Origin: Mesostigma viride
Taxonomy: Eukaryota > Streptophyta > Mesostigmatophyceae > Mesostigmatales > Mesostigmataceae
DNA length: 60,000 bases
NCBI GenBank assembly: GCA_009746045.1
Contig: RPFO01000090.1
Span: 955,298 to 1,015,297 of the forward strand
Direction: 5' to 3'
This document shows positions 30,045 to 40,114 of the stretch, one piece after another. How positions within the stretch are numbered: the stretch's first letter is position 1; each line of letters starts with the position of its first letter. The position numbers and the translations under genes were made by a program. The notes under the pieces were generated by a model. The model made no database searches and had not been told where the DNA came from. It saw only the letters and a list, made by a program, of their open reading frames with translations.

Positions 30045-30640
30045 GCCATTGCGGCTGTCCTTGTGCTGTCTTGGCTGTCCTTGCTGTCATGGCTTTCAGC
30101 TTTCATGGCTGTCATGGCTGTCATGGCTGTCATGGCTGTCATGGCTGTCATGGCTGTCATGGCTGTCATGGCTGTCATGGCTGTCATGGCTGTCATGGCT
30201 GTCATGGCTGTCATGGCTGTCATGGCTGTCATGGCTGTCATGGCTGTCATGGCTGTCATGGCTGTCATGGCTGTCATGGCTTTCAGCTTTCATGGCTGTC
30301 ATGGCTGTCATGGCTGTCATGGCTGTCATGGCTGTCATGGCTGTCATGGCTGTCATGGCTGTCATGGCTGTCATGGCTGTCAGCTTTCATGGCTGTCCTT
30401 GCTGTCCTTGCTGTCATGGCTGTCATGGTTGTCATGGCTGTCATGGCTGTCATGGCTGTCATGGCTGTCATGGCTGTCATGGCTGTCATGGCTGTCATGG
30501 CTGTCATGGCTGTCATGGCCATTGCGGCTGTCCTTGTGCTGTCTTGGCTGTCCTTGCTGTCATGGCTTTCAGCTTTCATGGCTGTCCTTGCTGTCTTGGC
30601 TGTCATGGCTGTCATGACTGCCATGACTCCCTTTGTTGTC
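30045..30640 (+). repeat. 9-bp minisatellite (GGCTGTCAT)n
   Basis: About 60 units with interspersed variants (CTTTCAG, CCTTGCTGT). Higher-order blocks separated by GGCTTTCAGCTTTCATGG. A unit length divisible by three leaves every frame open, so long ORFs here are not evidence of coding. Confidence 0.97.
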
Positions 30641-31735
30641 GCCACAAGGAGGTCATTGCATGCATTAAGACTGACTAAGCGGCTTGCATCGCTGACTTGT
30701 GCCTACTTGTTTTTCTGGGTTATTTGCATAGCTGTATTGCTTGCATTGGTGGCTGTCTTTGATTGTTTGCCTTGCTGGCGCAAGTTATTGATGGAACCTA
30801 AGCCTTGGTTGAGAGGTCACGGAGCACTCAAGTGCTGTACAGAATGTGGGGCGATTTTTGGCAGGTAACCACCCAACATTTTCCGAATCCAACCCTAGCC
30901 TTTGAACACCTGAGCAGGCCCCACCCGCAGCCTCAGCTAGGTATCTACTATCTAGGGATTGGCAGATTGGGGGTGTGATATCATCACTGTGGTAGGTGTT
31001 TGCTGTGCTTGCTGCATGTTTGCTGGCTTGCGTTGGCATGTCGGTGGCTTGATGGCTTTCTTGCAGGCATCATGTGCATCTCTCACGTTGCTGATGTGAA
31101 CAGCCATGTCTGTGCTACATTCGGTTCACAAGTGATGTTCTGTGTTTCCATTACCTTGGCCACAGCTGAGCTGATGGTGCTGCGCGCCAATAACTAGCTA
31201 GCCTGACGGCCAGCATATAAAAGTCACATGTGCTGCCTACCTCAATCCTGAACTGGCTGGCTGCATTAGAGTGTGACCATGTAATTCACTTTGTTGGAAT
31301 AATGCCATGTATCTGTGGGTTTCTCGCCCTTACTCTGTATACAACTTTTTCAAGACATCTTCTTCAAGACATCTTCTTCAAGACAACCAAGTGCACACCC
31401 AAATGCTAGGCTGTTTTATTGTTGTACTTTTTATTGTTGTAGTTGATGTCCCAAGAACATAGTAATACTGCGACATACCATCTGCATATCCCATGGAGAA
31501 GTCCGCATTGCCTGTATGCCTGATTCTCCCCCCCGCCAGTTCCGGTAGAGATCCACTACATGCATTGCCCTTGTGAAGCATGTATCAAGAGTACCCATCA
31601 TAGCTGTGCATATGAAGTGAGACAACTATGCTCGCAGATGGTGCACGTAATCTTAGTTCCATTTTGTTCACGTGACTTATGTGAGACACACCACTTAAAC
31701 AAAACAAGGCTACACATTAATTTCCATCTCCATGC

Positions 31736-31974
31736 TTTCCATCCTGTGGGGAAGCGCCCGCGTGTGCAAACCCGCGGGAGGCACGCCAGACAGCTCCCCT
31801 AGGGCAGCGTGATGCTGTATAGATAGATGTTGTAGTTAGTAATGCTGTTAGATAGATGTCGTAGGTGGCTGATGTAGATAGCTTAGACCGGTAGGACTGT
31901 TTGCACCCACCCATCCATCCATCAGGGTTAATGCTCCGTGACTCCCCAACGGGAGCACGAGTCTAATTAATTAA
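31736..31974 (+). mobile_element. SINE-like insertion (family S), copy 2
   Basis: 239 bp between near-identical TTCCATCTCC(A/G)TGC (31722-31735 and 31975-31988). Its 3' half resembles S copy 1 (GTAGATAGCTTAG, CCACCCATCCA), ending in a CAAC-loop hairpin (31938-31958) and an AATTAATT tail. A possible B box (TGTGCAAACCC, near 31770) is weak. Confidence 0.65.
31938..31958 (+). other. 3' hairpin of SINE S copy 2
   Basis: Outer arms GTG and CAC, bulged A, inner arms CTCCC and GGGAG, loop CAAC. A further CTC/GAG pairing lies outside after one bulge. Confidence 0.65.
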
Positions 31975-32245
31975 TTCCATCTCCGTGCATTCTTTATTCC
32001 ATTTTGGTTTTTGTTATAATTATTACTCTTTACTTTGTCTTTATTTATTATTGTTCGTATGACTACCATTTACGTTAAATCTTTTCTTTTTTCTTTCTTT
32101 CCTTTTCCTTTTTCTTTTTCCCTCTGTAATGTATACTCCTTACTTCTTATTTTAGCCCCTTCGTGTATTCTGATCCCTTCGTGTATGTGCTTATGTGTTC
32201 CCTCTTTTCCTTCTTAGTTTTGGTTGTTTTTGTTGCTGCTGGTGG

Positions 32246-32292
32246 CGTGTGTGTGTGTGTATGTGTGTGTGTGTGCATGTGTGTGTGTGTTT
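32246..32292 (+). repeat. (GT)n microsatellite
   Basis: An interrupted GT run. The preceding 32040-32240 is pyrimidine-rich. No gene is seen. Confidence 0.95.
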
Positions 32293-33023
32293 TCCCCATC
32301 AACATTGCTCGCTACCCTCTGTCTAGCTCCCTCCATGCAGGTCTTCCTAGAGATAGCCACGCGGCTTCCGCGGCCTTCGCGTCTTTCCTATCAGACAACT
32401 ACCCTAGTCCTTCCACGGCGTTGGATCGCCATGCGTCCAGGCATAGTTGTCTCACTTCATATTCATCATCCTGAACGACTCGAAAACGCGGAAAAGATAA
32501 CGGCAGGCTCGAGCTACCATGGACCGGATTCTCCCGATTTCTGGCCTGCGCTGGTTGTCTCCTTGATCTTTTCACGTTCGTGCTCTCTCAACCCTACCAA
32601 GTAGAAACCCTATCAACCCTACCCCTCCCTCCCATACAGTAATGGAGACAACTATTCCTGGATGCGTGAGATTAGTCGTTACAGATTTACAGTTGCAGTT
32701 ACCTCAATGCTTGCTGCCAGCCACATGTTGTTGGAGTGAAATTCTGCAAGTTCAGACCATGTGCATGCCAGGTACCTACGGAGTGTGGATACAAGACATT
32801 ACACACAGCGATGGGTTGCATGCATGTGCATCTTGCTTGGGCTGGCCACTTGCTAAGGACAGCAAGTATTTGCATGTCCAGCCCGTCTGCACTGCCTGTA
32901 CTACGTTACAAAGAACAAGTGTCCGGCATGCACCTGCGTGCGCATTGCCAAACGCCCTAGCCCACTTGCCCTCGAGCATCTTGAACTGGCACTCACCGAG
33001 TTCCCCTGGCAATTGCCAAGACG

Positions 33024-33352
33024 GCCATGACAGCCATGACAGCCACGACAGCCACGACAGCCACGACAGCCACGACAGCCACGACAGCCACGACAGCCGC
33101 GACAGCCGCGACAGCCGCGACAGCCGCGACAGCCGCGACAGCCGCGACAGCCGCGACAGCCACGACAGCCACGACAGCCACGACAGCCACGACAGCCACG
33201 ACAGCCACGACAGCCACGACAGCCACGACAGCCACGACAGCCACGACAGCCACGACAGCCACGACAGCCACGACAGCCACGACAGCCACGACAGCCACGA
33301 CAGCCACGACAGCCACGACAGCCACGACAGCCATGACGGCCATGGCAGCAGT
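33024..33352 (-). repeat. 9-bp minisatellite (GGCTGTCGT)n, mirror of 30045-30640
   Basis: About 35 units of ACGACAGCC on the plus strand, with a block of CGCGACAGC variants near 33095-33160. This is the inverted counterpart of the left array, in the right half of element H. Confidence 0.97.
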
Positions 33353-34397
33353 TTGGCATGACAACCATGGTGTAAGCAGTGGGCATGAGGTGCAGCTGTT
33401 GGGTAGGGTGGGGAGTCATGACCATGGGATATGGGAGCTTGTTACATTGGTTGGTTGCTTTGGTGCGGTCGTGTGCGTGCATGACAACATGAGCGTGCGT
33501 GTACGTATACAAATGTTTATGGGAACAAGCAATACACGCCAACCAGCCGGCCGGCCAGCCAGCAACCAAAAGCAAGGAAGCAAGCGTGGAAGCAGGATGT
33601 ATACATGCAACGAGTTCACTAAGGGAACGATGATGTGCTAGATATTACCTGCTGTCATATTAGTCTCTTTCTGAAGGACGAATCCTGCTTTTCTCAGTTA
33701 GCAACATGCAGCATCCCGGCACCACAACCCTAGTAACATTAGCAAAGAGAAAGCAATGTCACATTAGTCACCTTGATCTCAACATGACTCCCGGGCTCTA
33801 AGAAGAAATGCTAGTAACCGTAATCGCCAACCATACAGGCGTATCCGGTCTGGGAAAATTGCAGGCAACACTATTGATACGACTGCCAACCAATGTCTTC
33901 ATCAGAGAAACAGACTACATGATTTATCGTGTTGAGCAAGCATAAGAACAGGTATTGACAATACTGCTGCTATTCTGCCCCGGCTGCTGGCAAGAGCTCT
34001 GCCAAAACCAAACGCAAAAGCTTACCAATGTCATACCATGATACTGTCCTTCAGACAGTACGCGCTTGAGGACCACCGCCAACGCCAAGGCATCACGTTG
34101 GGGCTCTGCAGTCAAACGAAAGTGTCCGGTGAAGCGCTGCTGGTGATAGAAGCAAATACGCTGCCCCAAACCAGCAAGTATGAATAAGCCATGAAGTGTT
34201 CTATACCTGGGGAACGGTCACTGACATGCCGGGCGGGATAAGTATGGAGAAGTTGTGCATTCCAGCGCTTGAGGAAAACGGAAAATGGCTGCCAACGGTA
34301 TGACTGTAGCATCACGGCACCAAAAGTGGCCACAGTCTAGCTGAACACATGCTGGCAATAAGGCAGGTTCATGATCATAATAATTATAAACAATAAG

Positions 34398-35040
34398 CAC
34401 GCCTGCTTGGTGGGCTCTCGCTCGACAACGCACCATCGGGACCTGACCCCAAGCAAGTCCGGTTTAATTAATGCGTGCTCCTACATTTATGATCGCGAGC
34501 AAAGTCGCCCGTAACTCGCTTGGATATCGGTCTACCTGGCGACATAACAAGGCAATATCAATCTTTTAAGTGAAAAACAATTGGCAGATGCAGCAATGCA
34601 AAGGAACATCGATAGTAATGGCGTCACTTGATCTACTGCATTGGAACATTCTGCCACGACAAACACGGTAAAGCTCTGGAGAAAATCCACGCTACAATGC
34701 CTCATTTATTGGATTGCAGGTAACGCTACCTTGTACGTTAAATATAATCAATCTACGTTTAATAAACATCCATGCCGCCCCCGTCAATTGCCGGACTATC
34801 GTTCCCGCTATGGCTGCCGGGGGTGCCCGCTGCACTGTAACTTTGTCAGCAGCTGTCTCTGGCATGGGGTTTTAACAGCTTTTACCTGTACTTACGGCAT
34901 GCTGGAGTCTGGTTTACGCTGGTTACGCAGACTTCCCGTCTGGATACGCCGCTAGGGCAGTCCACGGCCTGCTTGGAGTAGCTCGCAACAAGGCGCGGCG
35001 ACGATCCCCGGTCTGATTCTGGTCCGGGGGTGAGTTTTTA
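34398..35040 (-). repeat. right terminal inverted repeat of element H
   Basis: Reverse-complement partner of 29139-29973, with scattered substitutions and indels. It ends GTGAGTTTTTA directly before the duplicated ACTCATGAGT. Confidence 0.9.
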
Positions 35041-35050
35041 ACTCATGAGT

Positions 35051-35363
35051 GTGCGAGCCAGAACCCCCGCAAGGAGCTCAGCGGCGCGGCGCTAACCGAT
35101 AAGGCATGCTCGAGCCTCTAACCCGAGACTACCGGTAGGCTACCCGATAGTGCATGCTCGAGCCTCTAACCCGAGACTACCGGCACTCAGCGGATCTGTG
35201 CTACCGAGGGCGACGGTTCTCTGACCGTCCCGGCGCGCACTGGCTTCCGTACCTTGCTTAGGCACCGACTAGCATCTAGACACCAATCTTTGATGCCCAC
35301 CTGACTAGGCGCCCAGGCCGGCGACTACCGGCCAGCGGATAGATGGCACTCGGGAGCACAACT
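35051..35363 (-). repeat. outer part of the copia 5' LTR
   Basis: Nearly identical to 23344-23639 of the 3' LTR, including the internal duplicate CATGCTCGAGCCTCTAACCC. It ends at the ATATG duplication. Confidence 0.9.
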
Positions 35364-35368
35364 ATATG

Positions 35369-35544
35369 CTTTAGAAGTGTTGGCTAGGCATGTAGAGCTA
35401 CCTGCCTCATTGTTGTGCACACACGCAACAGGTTGCCCGTGTCGAGGTGAGGCAAGGGCACATGACGTGCCCAGCCACCTCCTTGTATATTGTGGTCGAA
35501 TTGGGCACGGTCAGGAGCCTTTTGGATGGCATAGGAAGTGTTAG
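35369..35544 (+). pseudogene. zinc-motif coding fragment interrupted by the copia insertion
   Basis: Reading plus strand from about 23149 to 23210 (WFWDDAHTINLEYA) the frame continues exactly across the copia target site into 35369 (LEVLARHVELP). It goes on to CPCRGEARAHDVPSHLLVYC and stops at 35542-35544. The C-x-C...H...C arrangement resembles zinc motifs at the C-terminus of LINE ORF2 proteins (zf-RVT). A LINE remnant is the best guess; a host exon is not excluded. Between 35545 and 36023 I see nothing. Confidence 0.4.
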
Positions 35545-36023
35545 TGTGCCTTAATACTCACTAATGCCTTCCTTAGCGCCTGCACAGGTGGCCAACTGCC
35601 AAAATTAATAACTGCTACAGCTGAGCTCAGAATGCCACCAAACTTTGACAGTGCCTTCTATGGTCATGACAGAATTTGACTATTACTTTTTAGGCCAAAT
35701 TGATGTGTTATGAGTGCGTATTTTTGGCCCAAAAATTAATAACTCGAAGGGATGTGCTGATTTTGTTGATCCAATTAGGTAGAAACCATGTCCCATGACA
35801 TTTTTGTATGGGTATTACTTTTTCCATGCAACTGGTTCTCCCACTGTTGTGGGCAAGATGTGCCCCGGACAGCGTTTTTTTCTATTTTTAGCTCATAGCC
35901 GGTGTATGGCTGGGGGTAGTACCCCCAACAAGTGGTGGTATGCATGCCCAAACATCATGTTTATGGTCCCCAAACATCATTCAGTGGTTGTCAGTTGCAT
36001 TTCTGTAGTTATTAGGGGGCTTC

Positions 36024-36394
36024 AGTTTTGATACATTTCCATGGGACCCTCCCCTTCAACCGGGTCCAGATGTAGTAAATCGAGCCGTGTGTCGCCCACG
36101 TGTAGCCATAGTAATGCTCGCAACCGGGGATAATGGGTCCGGCCGGATCATGCAAGATGATCTTGGCACAGACTACATGGGCGGGACTACACGTATGCGG
36201 TGACATTGGGAAGATGGCGTGTACGCATATAAGGTGGATAGTTGATACAAACACCCATTGTGGCCAGGAATAGTAGCTTCCAGCAGTTGCAGTTGGAGCC
36301 CATCATGTGGCAGAACCGTCACGACTAAACCGACCGACCCTTGCACGCAGGCGTGACTGACGCCGTTGCCGTAGAACTGAGCTAACCCCGTCAT
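36024..36394 (-). pseudogene. LINE ORF2 C-terminal fragment
   Basis: The minus-strand text LQLQLLEATIPGHNGCLYQL followed by CHRIRVVP matches LHVQLLAPLSGHNGCLAQL and CHRIRVVP in LINE E (44290-44430). It is a diverged, truncated relative in the opposite orientation. The flank at 36395-37060 holds only an AAC repeat and unrecognised sequence. Confidence 0.65.
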
Positions 36395-36918
36395 CGCCGG
36401 TTATAATTGGCTTGCGTGGGGCAGTCATCATCAATGCATGCCACGCCGCTGGTATCGCACTTATAAGGGTTTGCCACGCTTGCAGGGAGGGCCACTATAT
36501 AGTCACTACAGTACCTAGTCACATTGGCCCATGACTGAGTGACTACCGACAGTTGTCGGCGAATTTCCGAGTAAATGGGTATTTTTTATTAACCAATAGG
36601 AATATCGTTAGGTTAAGAGGTACCACGTATCGACCAGCTGGTTACCCACTGAGGGTAGTGTGATAGGTGAAAGGTTTAGAAAGGAGCATTATGTGACCAG
36701 GGGAGCCAAGTGACGCGCGTGAGGTCGCCGTGAGGAATGCAAGTAAACACCCTGTTGCGTCCCAGGAGAGCATGGAAGAGCCAGTTGTCGGCGAATTCAC
36801 GCGAAGGTATCCGATGATGCAACCGTTCATGTCCCAGTGCCCCGATAGTACCACCGATACTAAATATATCCGGCCCTCGGCCACTATAGATTCTCTGCTG
36901 CCCATGTGCGGCGTGGGA

Positions 36919-36948
36919 CACAACAACAACAACAACAACAACAACAGT
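36919..36948 (+). repeat. (AAC)n microsatellite
   Basis: About nine AAC units. Confidence 0.95.
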
Positions 36949-37470
36949 TGTAGGCGTGGGAAACAACTGAACTGACTTCGGCCATCCGCGACCAGCGACA
37001 TACCAACGGATTCGCCGTGAAAAGGCGCGTCTAACGATACCCATATAAGCAACTTTCATTTGGTCCTTGAGCCGCCACGCTATCTGTGATGTCGGCTGGC
37101 AAGGCGTACAGGAAGTACGGCTGATGCCTAGAGGCATACAGAATAGCGTGACGGCTCACTACAAATGGACCTGGAATAGTGGTAGAACAGCTCAGGAAGC
37201 TGGACGCTTCCTGGTAGTGCTGTTTCTACTCACCCTTTACACCTTTAACCATGCGATCCTGCTGAGGAACAGGCTCTCGCATAACTCGGTGACCGGAAGT
37301 CACCATGACACCCGATACAGACCCAACCTGACATTGCAGTCACGGATGGTGCAATGCAGGCTTCCCCCCAGCATAACCCCCGGAATGGGACACCTTTTTT
37401 CGCTATCTAACTCTTTATTGCTCCTGTTGTCCTCGTTGTCATACCTGCAGATTACCGCCTACTGCACCGG

Positions 37471-39108
37471 ATGGCAAACCCCGATCCCTCCTGGGAGGAA
37501 CGCCTTCGGCTGGCACAACCCCAGGGTGACCTACAAGCGCTGGCGGCGGGAAAAATACCTTGGACTCCAGTGTTGGCCTCCAGCTACGCTAATATGAGCA
37601 AACGCATGCTCGTCCTCGAGGTCCAGGGCAAGAACCTTTCTCAAGCGGATAAACGTGCAGCCGCCGCTAACGTGGCAGGGCGTTCAGGCCAGGTGATTCA
37701 AGGTCTCAAGGGCCACCCCAACATTGAGATCTGTTTCTTTACTCCGGAGACAGCCAAATCGGTCCTGGACACCCTCACAACGGTTAACTCCCACCCTGGG
37801 GTCACCGTGGGCGGAACATTTATCCCGGTACGCTATTGGCGCCATACAGGTCCCTGGCGGGGACATACCACTTGACCCTGCACAACGTCCCTGGCTGGAT
37901 CCGGACTCGAGAGACCCTGAATGAAATCTTTAAGCCCTACTACGGATCGCTTCATGGGTTGAACCTGCCCAACAAGGTGGAGGACCTTCCTCGCACGGGT
38001 GGTGGCAACTCCTACCAAGCCTACAGCATCGTCTGCAGCTACACGCCCCGGTTCGAACCGGATCAAGGGCTAGGACTGAACGGCACTGGGCAGATCTATG
38101 GGTGCCCCGGCGGGCGGCGGCTATTCCGGCACCTTGCCACGCTGCCTACCGGACATTCTGCAAATCCCCATCATGGAGTTCGACATTGCTAAGCTGGCCG
38201 ACTCTCTGGTGACTACCCAAATCAACATGGAACCGCTGCTATGTACCACCTGCATGCGCTCGCGTGAACATTTATCCAACGCGTGCCCAGAGGCCCTCAG
38301 GCTTGCAGCTGCCAAGCAACAGCGGCTCGGTGGCCTGCAAACCGAGCAGGACTCAGCGGCGCCCCCAGAGGCGGTCCCACCGTACGTGCTCATCAACCGC
38401 TACATCATGGGCGGCTACGGCGAATGGGATCTGCAACAACTAGACATCCCCAAGAACGCCTCGGTGGGCAGCCACCTCTACCCATACATCACCTCGGCCA
38501 ATCAACCCAACAAGGTACTCTGCACCGTCGCTGCGGATAACAGCCCCAGCTTGTTGATGCACAAGCCCATGGGGGCTAGGACAGGGCGGCCACTTGACAT
38601 CTGGACGGAAACGGAGGACTTTCTCAAACGTAACCAGCTCGACACGCTTGTACAAGTCTCCCGAACTGCGCGCCGGCTGTCCATCATGTTAGACGCTTCA
38701 ATTGACTACCGCCCCAGGGCTGGCACCATCTATATCCTGAAAACACTAGTGCCATGCCTCACATCCAAGGAAGGAGACTTCGCAACAGCCGGGGCTCGCT
38801 TGGTCTGGACCAACGAGGAGGCCGCACTGAAATCCATCGGGGTTACGTCGGCCCAACTCAAGAGCATCCTCCGACGCGTCCCCGGGGCGAACTACGTGGA
38901 CCCCCCGGGAGCGCACAACCAGCCGTCACCGTCTGATCCGGCGGCACGGCTGCCGGCCCTACCCCATGATCTCGACATGATGCCCTCCTCAACTGGCTCT
39001 CTCGAGGAAGCGACAGCGCAGGACGACCCCTCGGCCAAACGGGCGCAGCCAACGGTCACCACAGCCGACGCAACCAAGCGGGCGCGTGCATCGTCTTCCA
39101 AGGCATGA
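37471..39108 (+). pseudogene. ORF1 (nucleic-acid-binding protein) of LINE E, two frameshifts
   Basis: The ATG at 37471 (MANPDPSWEERLRLAQ) opens the frame to about 37840. It continues one frame away to about 38110, and then from 38098 to 39108. The N-terminal part (KRMLVLEVQGKNLS, IEICFFTPETAKSVLDTL) could be an RRM-like fold. A zinc-knuckle-like CTTCMRSREHLSNAC (about 38242-38286, CX2CX5HX4C) follows. The C-terminus is Pro/Thr/Ala-rich and basic. The position before an APE-RT ORF supports the ORF1p call. It is unrelated to the ORF1 in R copy 3. Confidence 0.72.
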
Positions 39109-39696
39109 GAGGTACGCCAACGCTTGCATCCTTCTGCATTCTCTCTCCTTCTACTAACTTATGAGTCAACTTACTATAATATCTTGGAACGTTCAGGGTC
39201 TAAATACTTATGGTGTTCGCACCCAGGGACAGTCTAAAATATCTGCGCTCCAGGCACAACTAGCCAGTATCACTCAACCCTATGTCGGCCCATCTCATGA
39301 AATCTGGGTAGGCCTACAAGAACATAAATTTCCTGGAATAGACGCCAAAGCGCTACAATCCTTTACAAGACGCACCCCAGACATGGAACGCAGATGGGCA
39401 TGGGCACGGGGGACTAGTGGAGGCACTGCATTGCTACAATATCGACGGCCGCCACACCCTCATGTTCAACTGCACCCATGGGCCCAACACATAGATACTG
39501 CTCCCAACACATGGCAGGGTCGCTGGACCCGGCAATGCATCTCCTGGGGCGGTAAGACTGGCTATATTATATCGGTATATGCCCCCAACGAACACTCTGA
39601 CCGTATAAAATTTTTTGATGATTTGTTTGCTATGGTTGCCCCCCTCCTGGACCAATCTCATGAGGTCATACTAATTAATTAATTAATTAATTATCA

Positions 39697-39721
39697 ACAT
39701 CACTCCGTTGGGAGTAGATGT
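39697..39721 (-). other. 3' hairpin of retroposon R copy 3
   Basis: On the minus strand: outer arms ACATC and GATGT, bulged T, inner arms ACTCC and GGAGT, loop CAAC. The AATT tail follows seven bases later. Confidence 0.75.
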
Positions 39722-40114
39722 AGCACATAGCCCTGAGAAGGGGCATATGGCTTTTAATACATTCTAGGCTACTTCATGCAAGGGTGGGAATGTAAGCTAC
39801 CCCTGCTCTAGGTGCACCAGGGCACCCGCACCCTCATGGTCTATCACGCTATGCCCGGGTAAGGGGGGAGCATGCCTGTGAGGGGGAAGATCATCATGGC
39901 TAGACAAAAACTAGAGCGTGGCATCTCAGCAGAGAGCAGCTCTCTGCATGGGCACAGCATTACTAAATAAAACTAGGCAGCGTCTGGAGTGTGGCTCATC
40001 ATAGGCACACATGTACATGACTAAAAAGGCTAGGCCTAAGCTGGTATAGTGCCTGTAGTAGGCGGGCATGTACAAGGCCACTGTCTAACTATTCTACACT
40101 ACTGCTGTATTCCC

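Larger units (their letters stand above)
29139..35040. mobile_element. MULE/foldback-like element with long terminal inverted repeats (element H)
   Basis: 5,902 bp inserted in the copia 5' LTR. The first and last bases (TAAAAACTCACCCCCGG) are inverted copies, flanked by a 10-bp duplication ACTCATGAGT (29129-29138 and 35041-35050). That sequence is palindromic, so the exact ends are ambiguous. Inverted repeats of 835 bp (left) and 643 bp (right) and a 9-11 bp target suggest Mutator-like or foldback elements. No transposase is recognisable; the interior holds minisatellites, a GT repeat and a SINE. Confidence 0.82.
23211..35363 (-). mobile_element. Ty1/copia-group LTR retrotransposon (element G), 5' LTR split by element H
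   Basis: Flanked by a 5-bp duplication ATATG (23206-23210 and 35364-35368). On the minus strand: 5' LTR (35363-28976, interrupted), gag, integrase ORF, a protease-RT-RNase H ORF, 3' LTR (23639-23211). LTR ends are AGTTG...CAACT. Integrase upstream of RT and the RT/RNase H motifs place it in the copia group. The pol ORFs are long and open, so decay is limited. It interrupts an older coding-like frame (see 35369-35544). Confidence 0.9.

Noticed and set aside
30045-30640. CRISPR array
   Set aside because: Units are contiguous 9-bp repeats without unique spacers, no cas genes are nearby, and the context is eukaryotic.
29988-30868. Long open frames on both strands rich in Met-Ala-Val, Trp-Leu-Ser or Cys-His-Gly repeats
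   Set aside because: Produced by the 9-bp minisatellite, which leaves all frames open; no start context or non-repeat domain supports coding.
32642-33641. Long frames with His-Asp-Ser, Thr-Ala-Thr or Arg-Gly-Cys repeats
   Set aside because: The same 9-bp unit in the mirrored array; composition is dictated by the repeat.
36642-37137. Minus-strand ORF with a run of Val or Leu
   Set aside because: The run is the AAC microsatellite in another frame; the rest matches no LINE motif I recognise.
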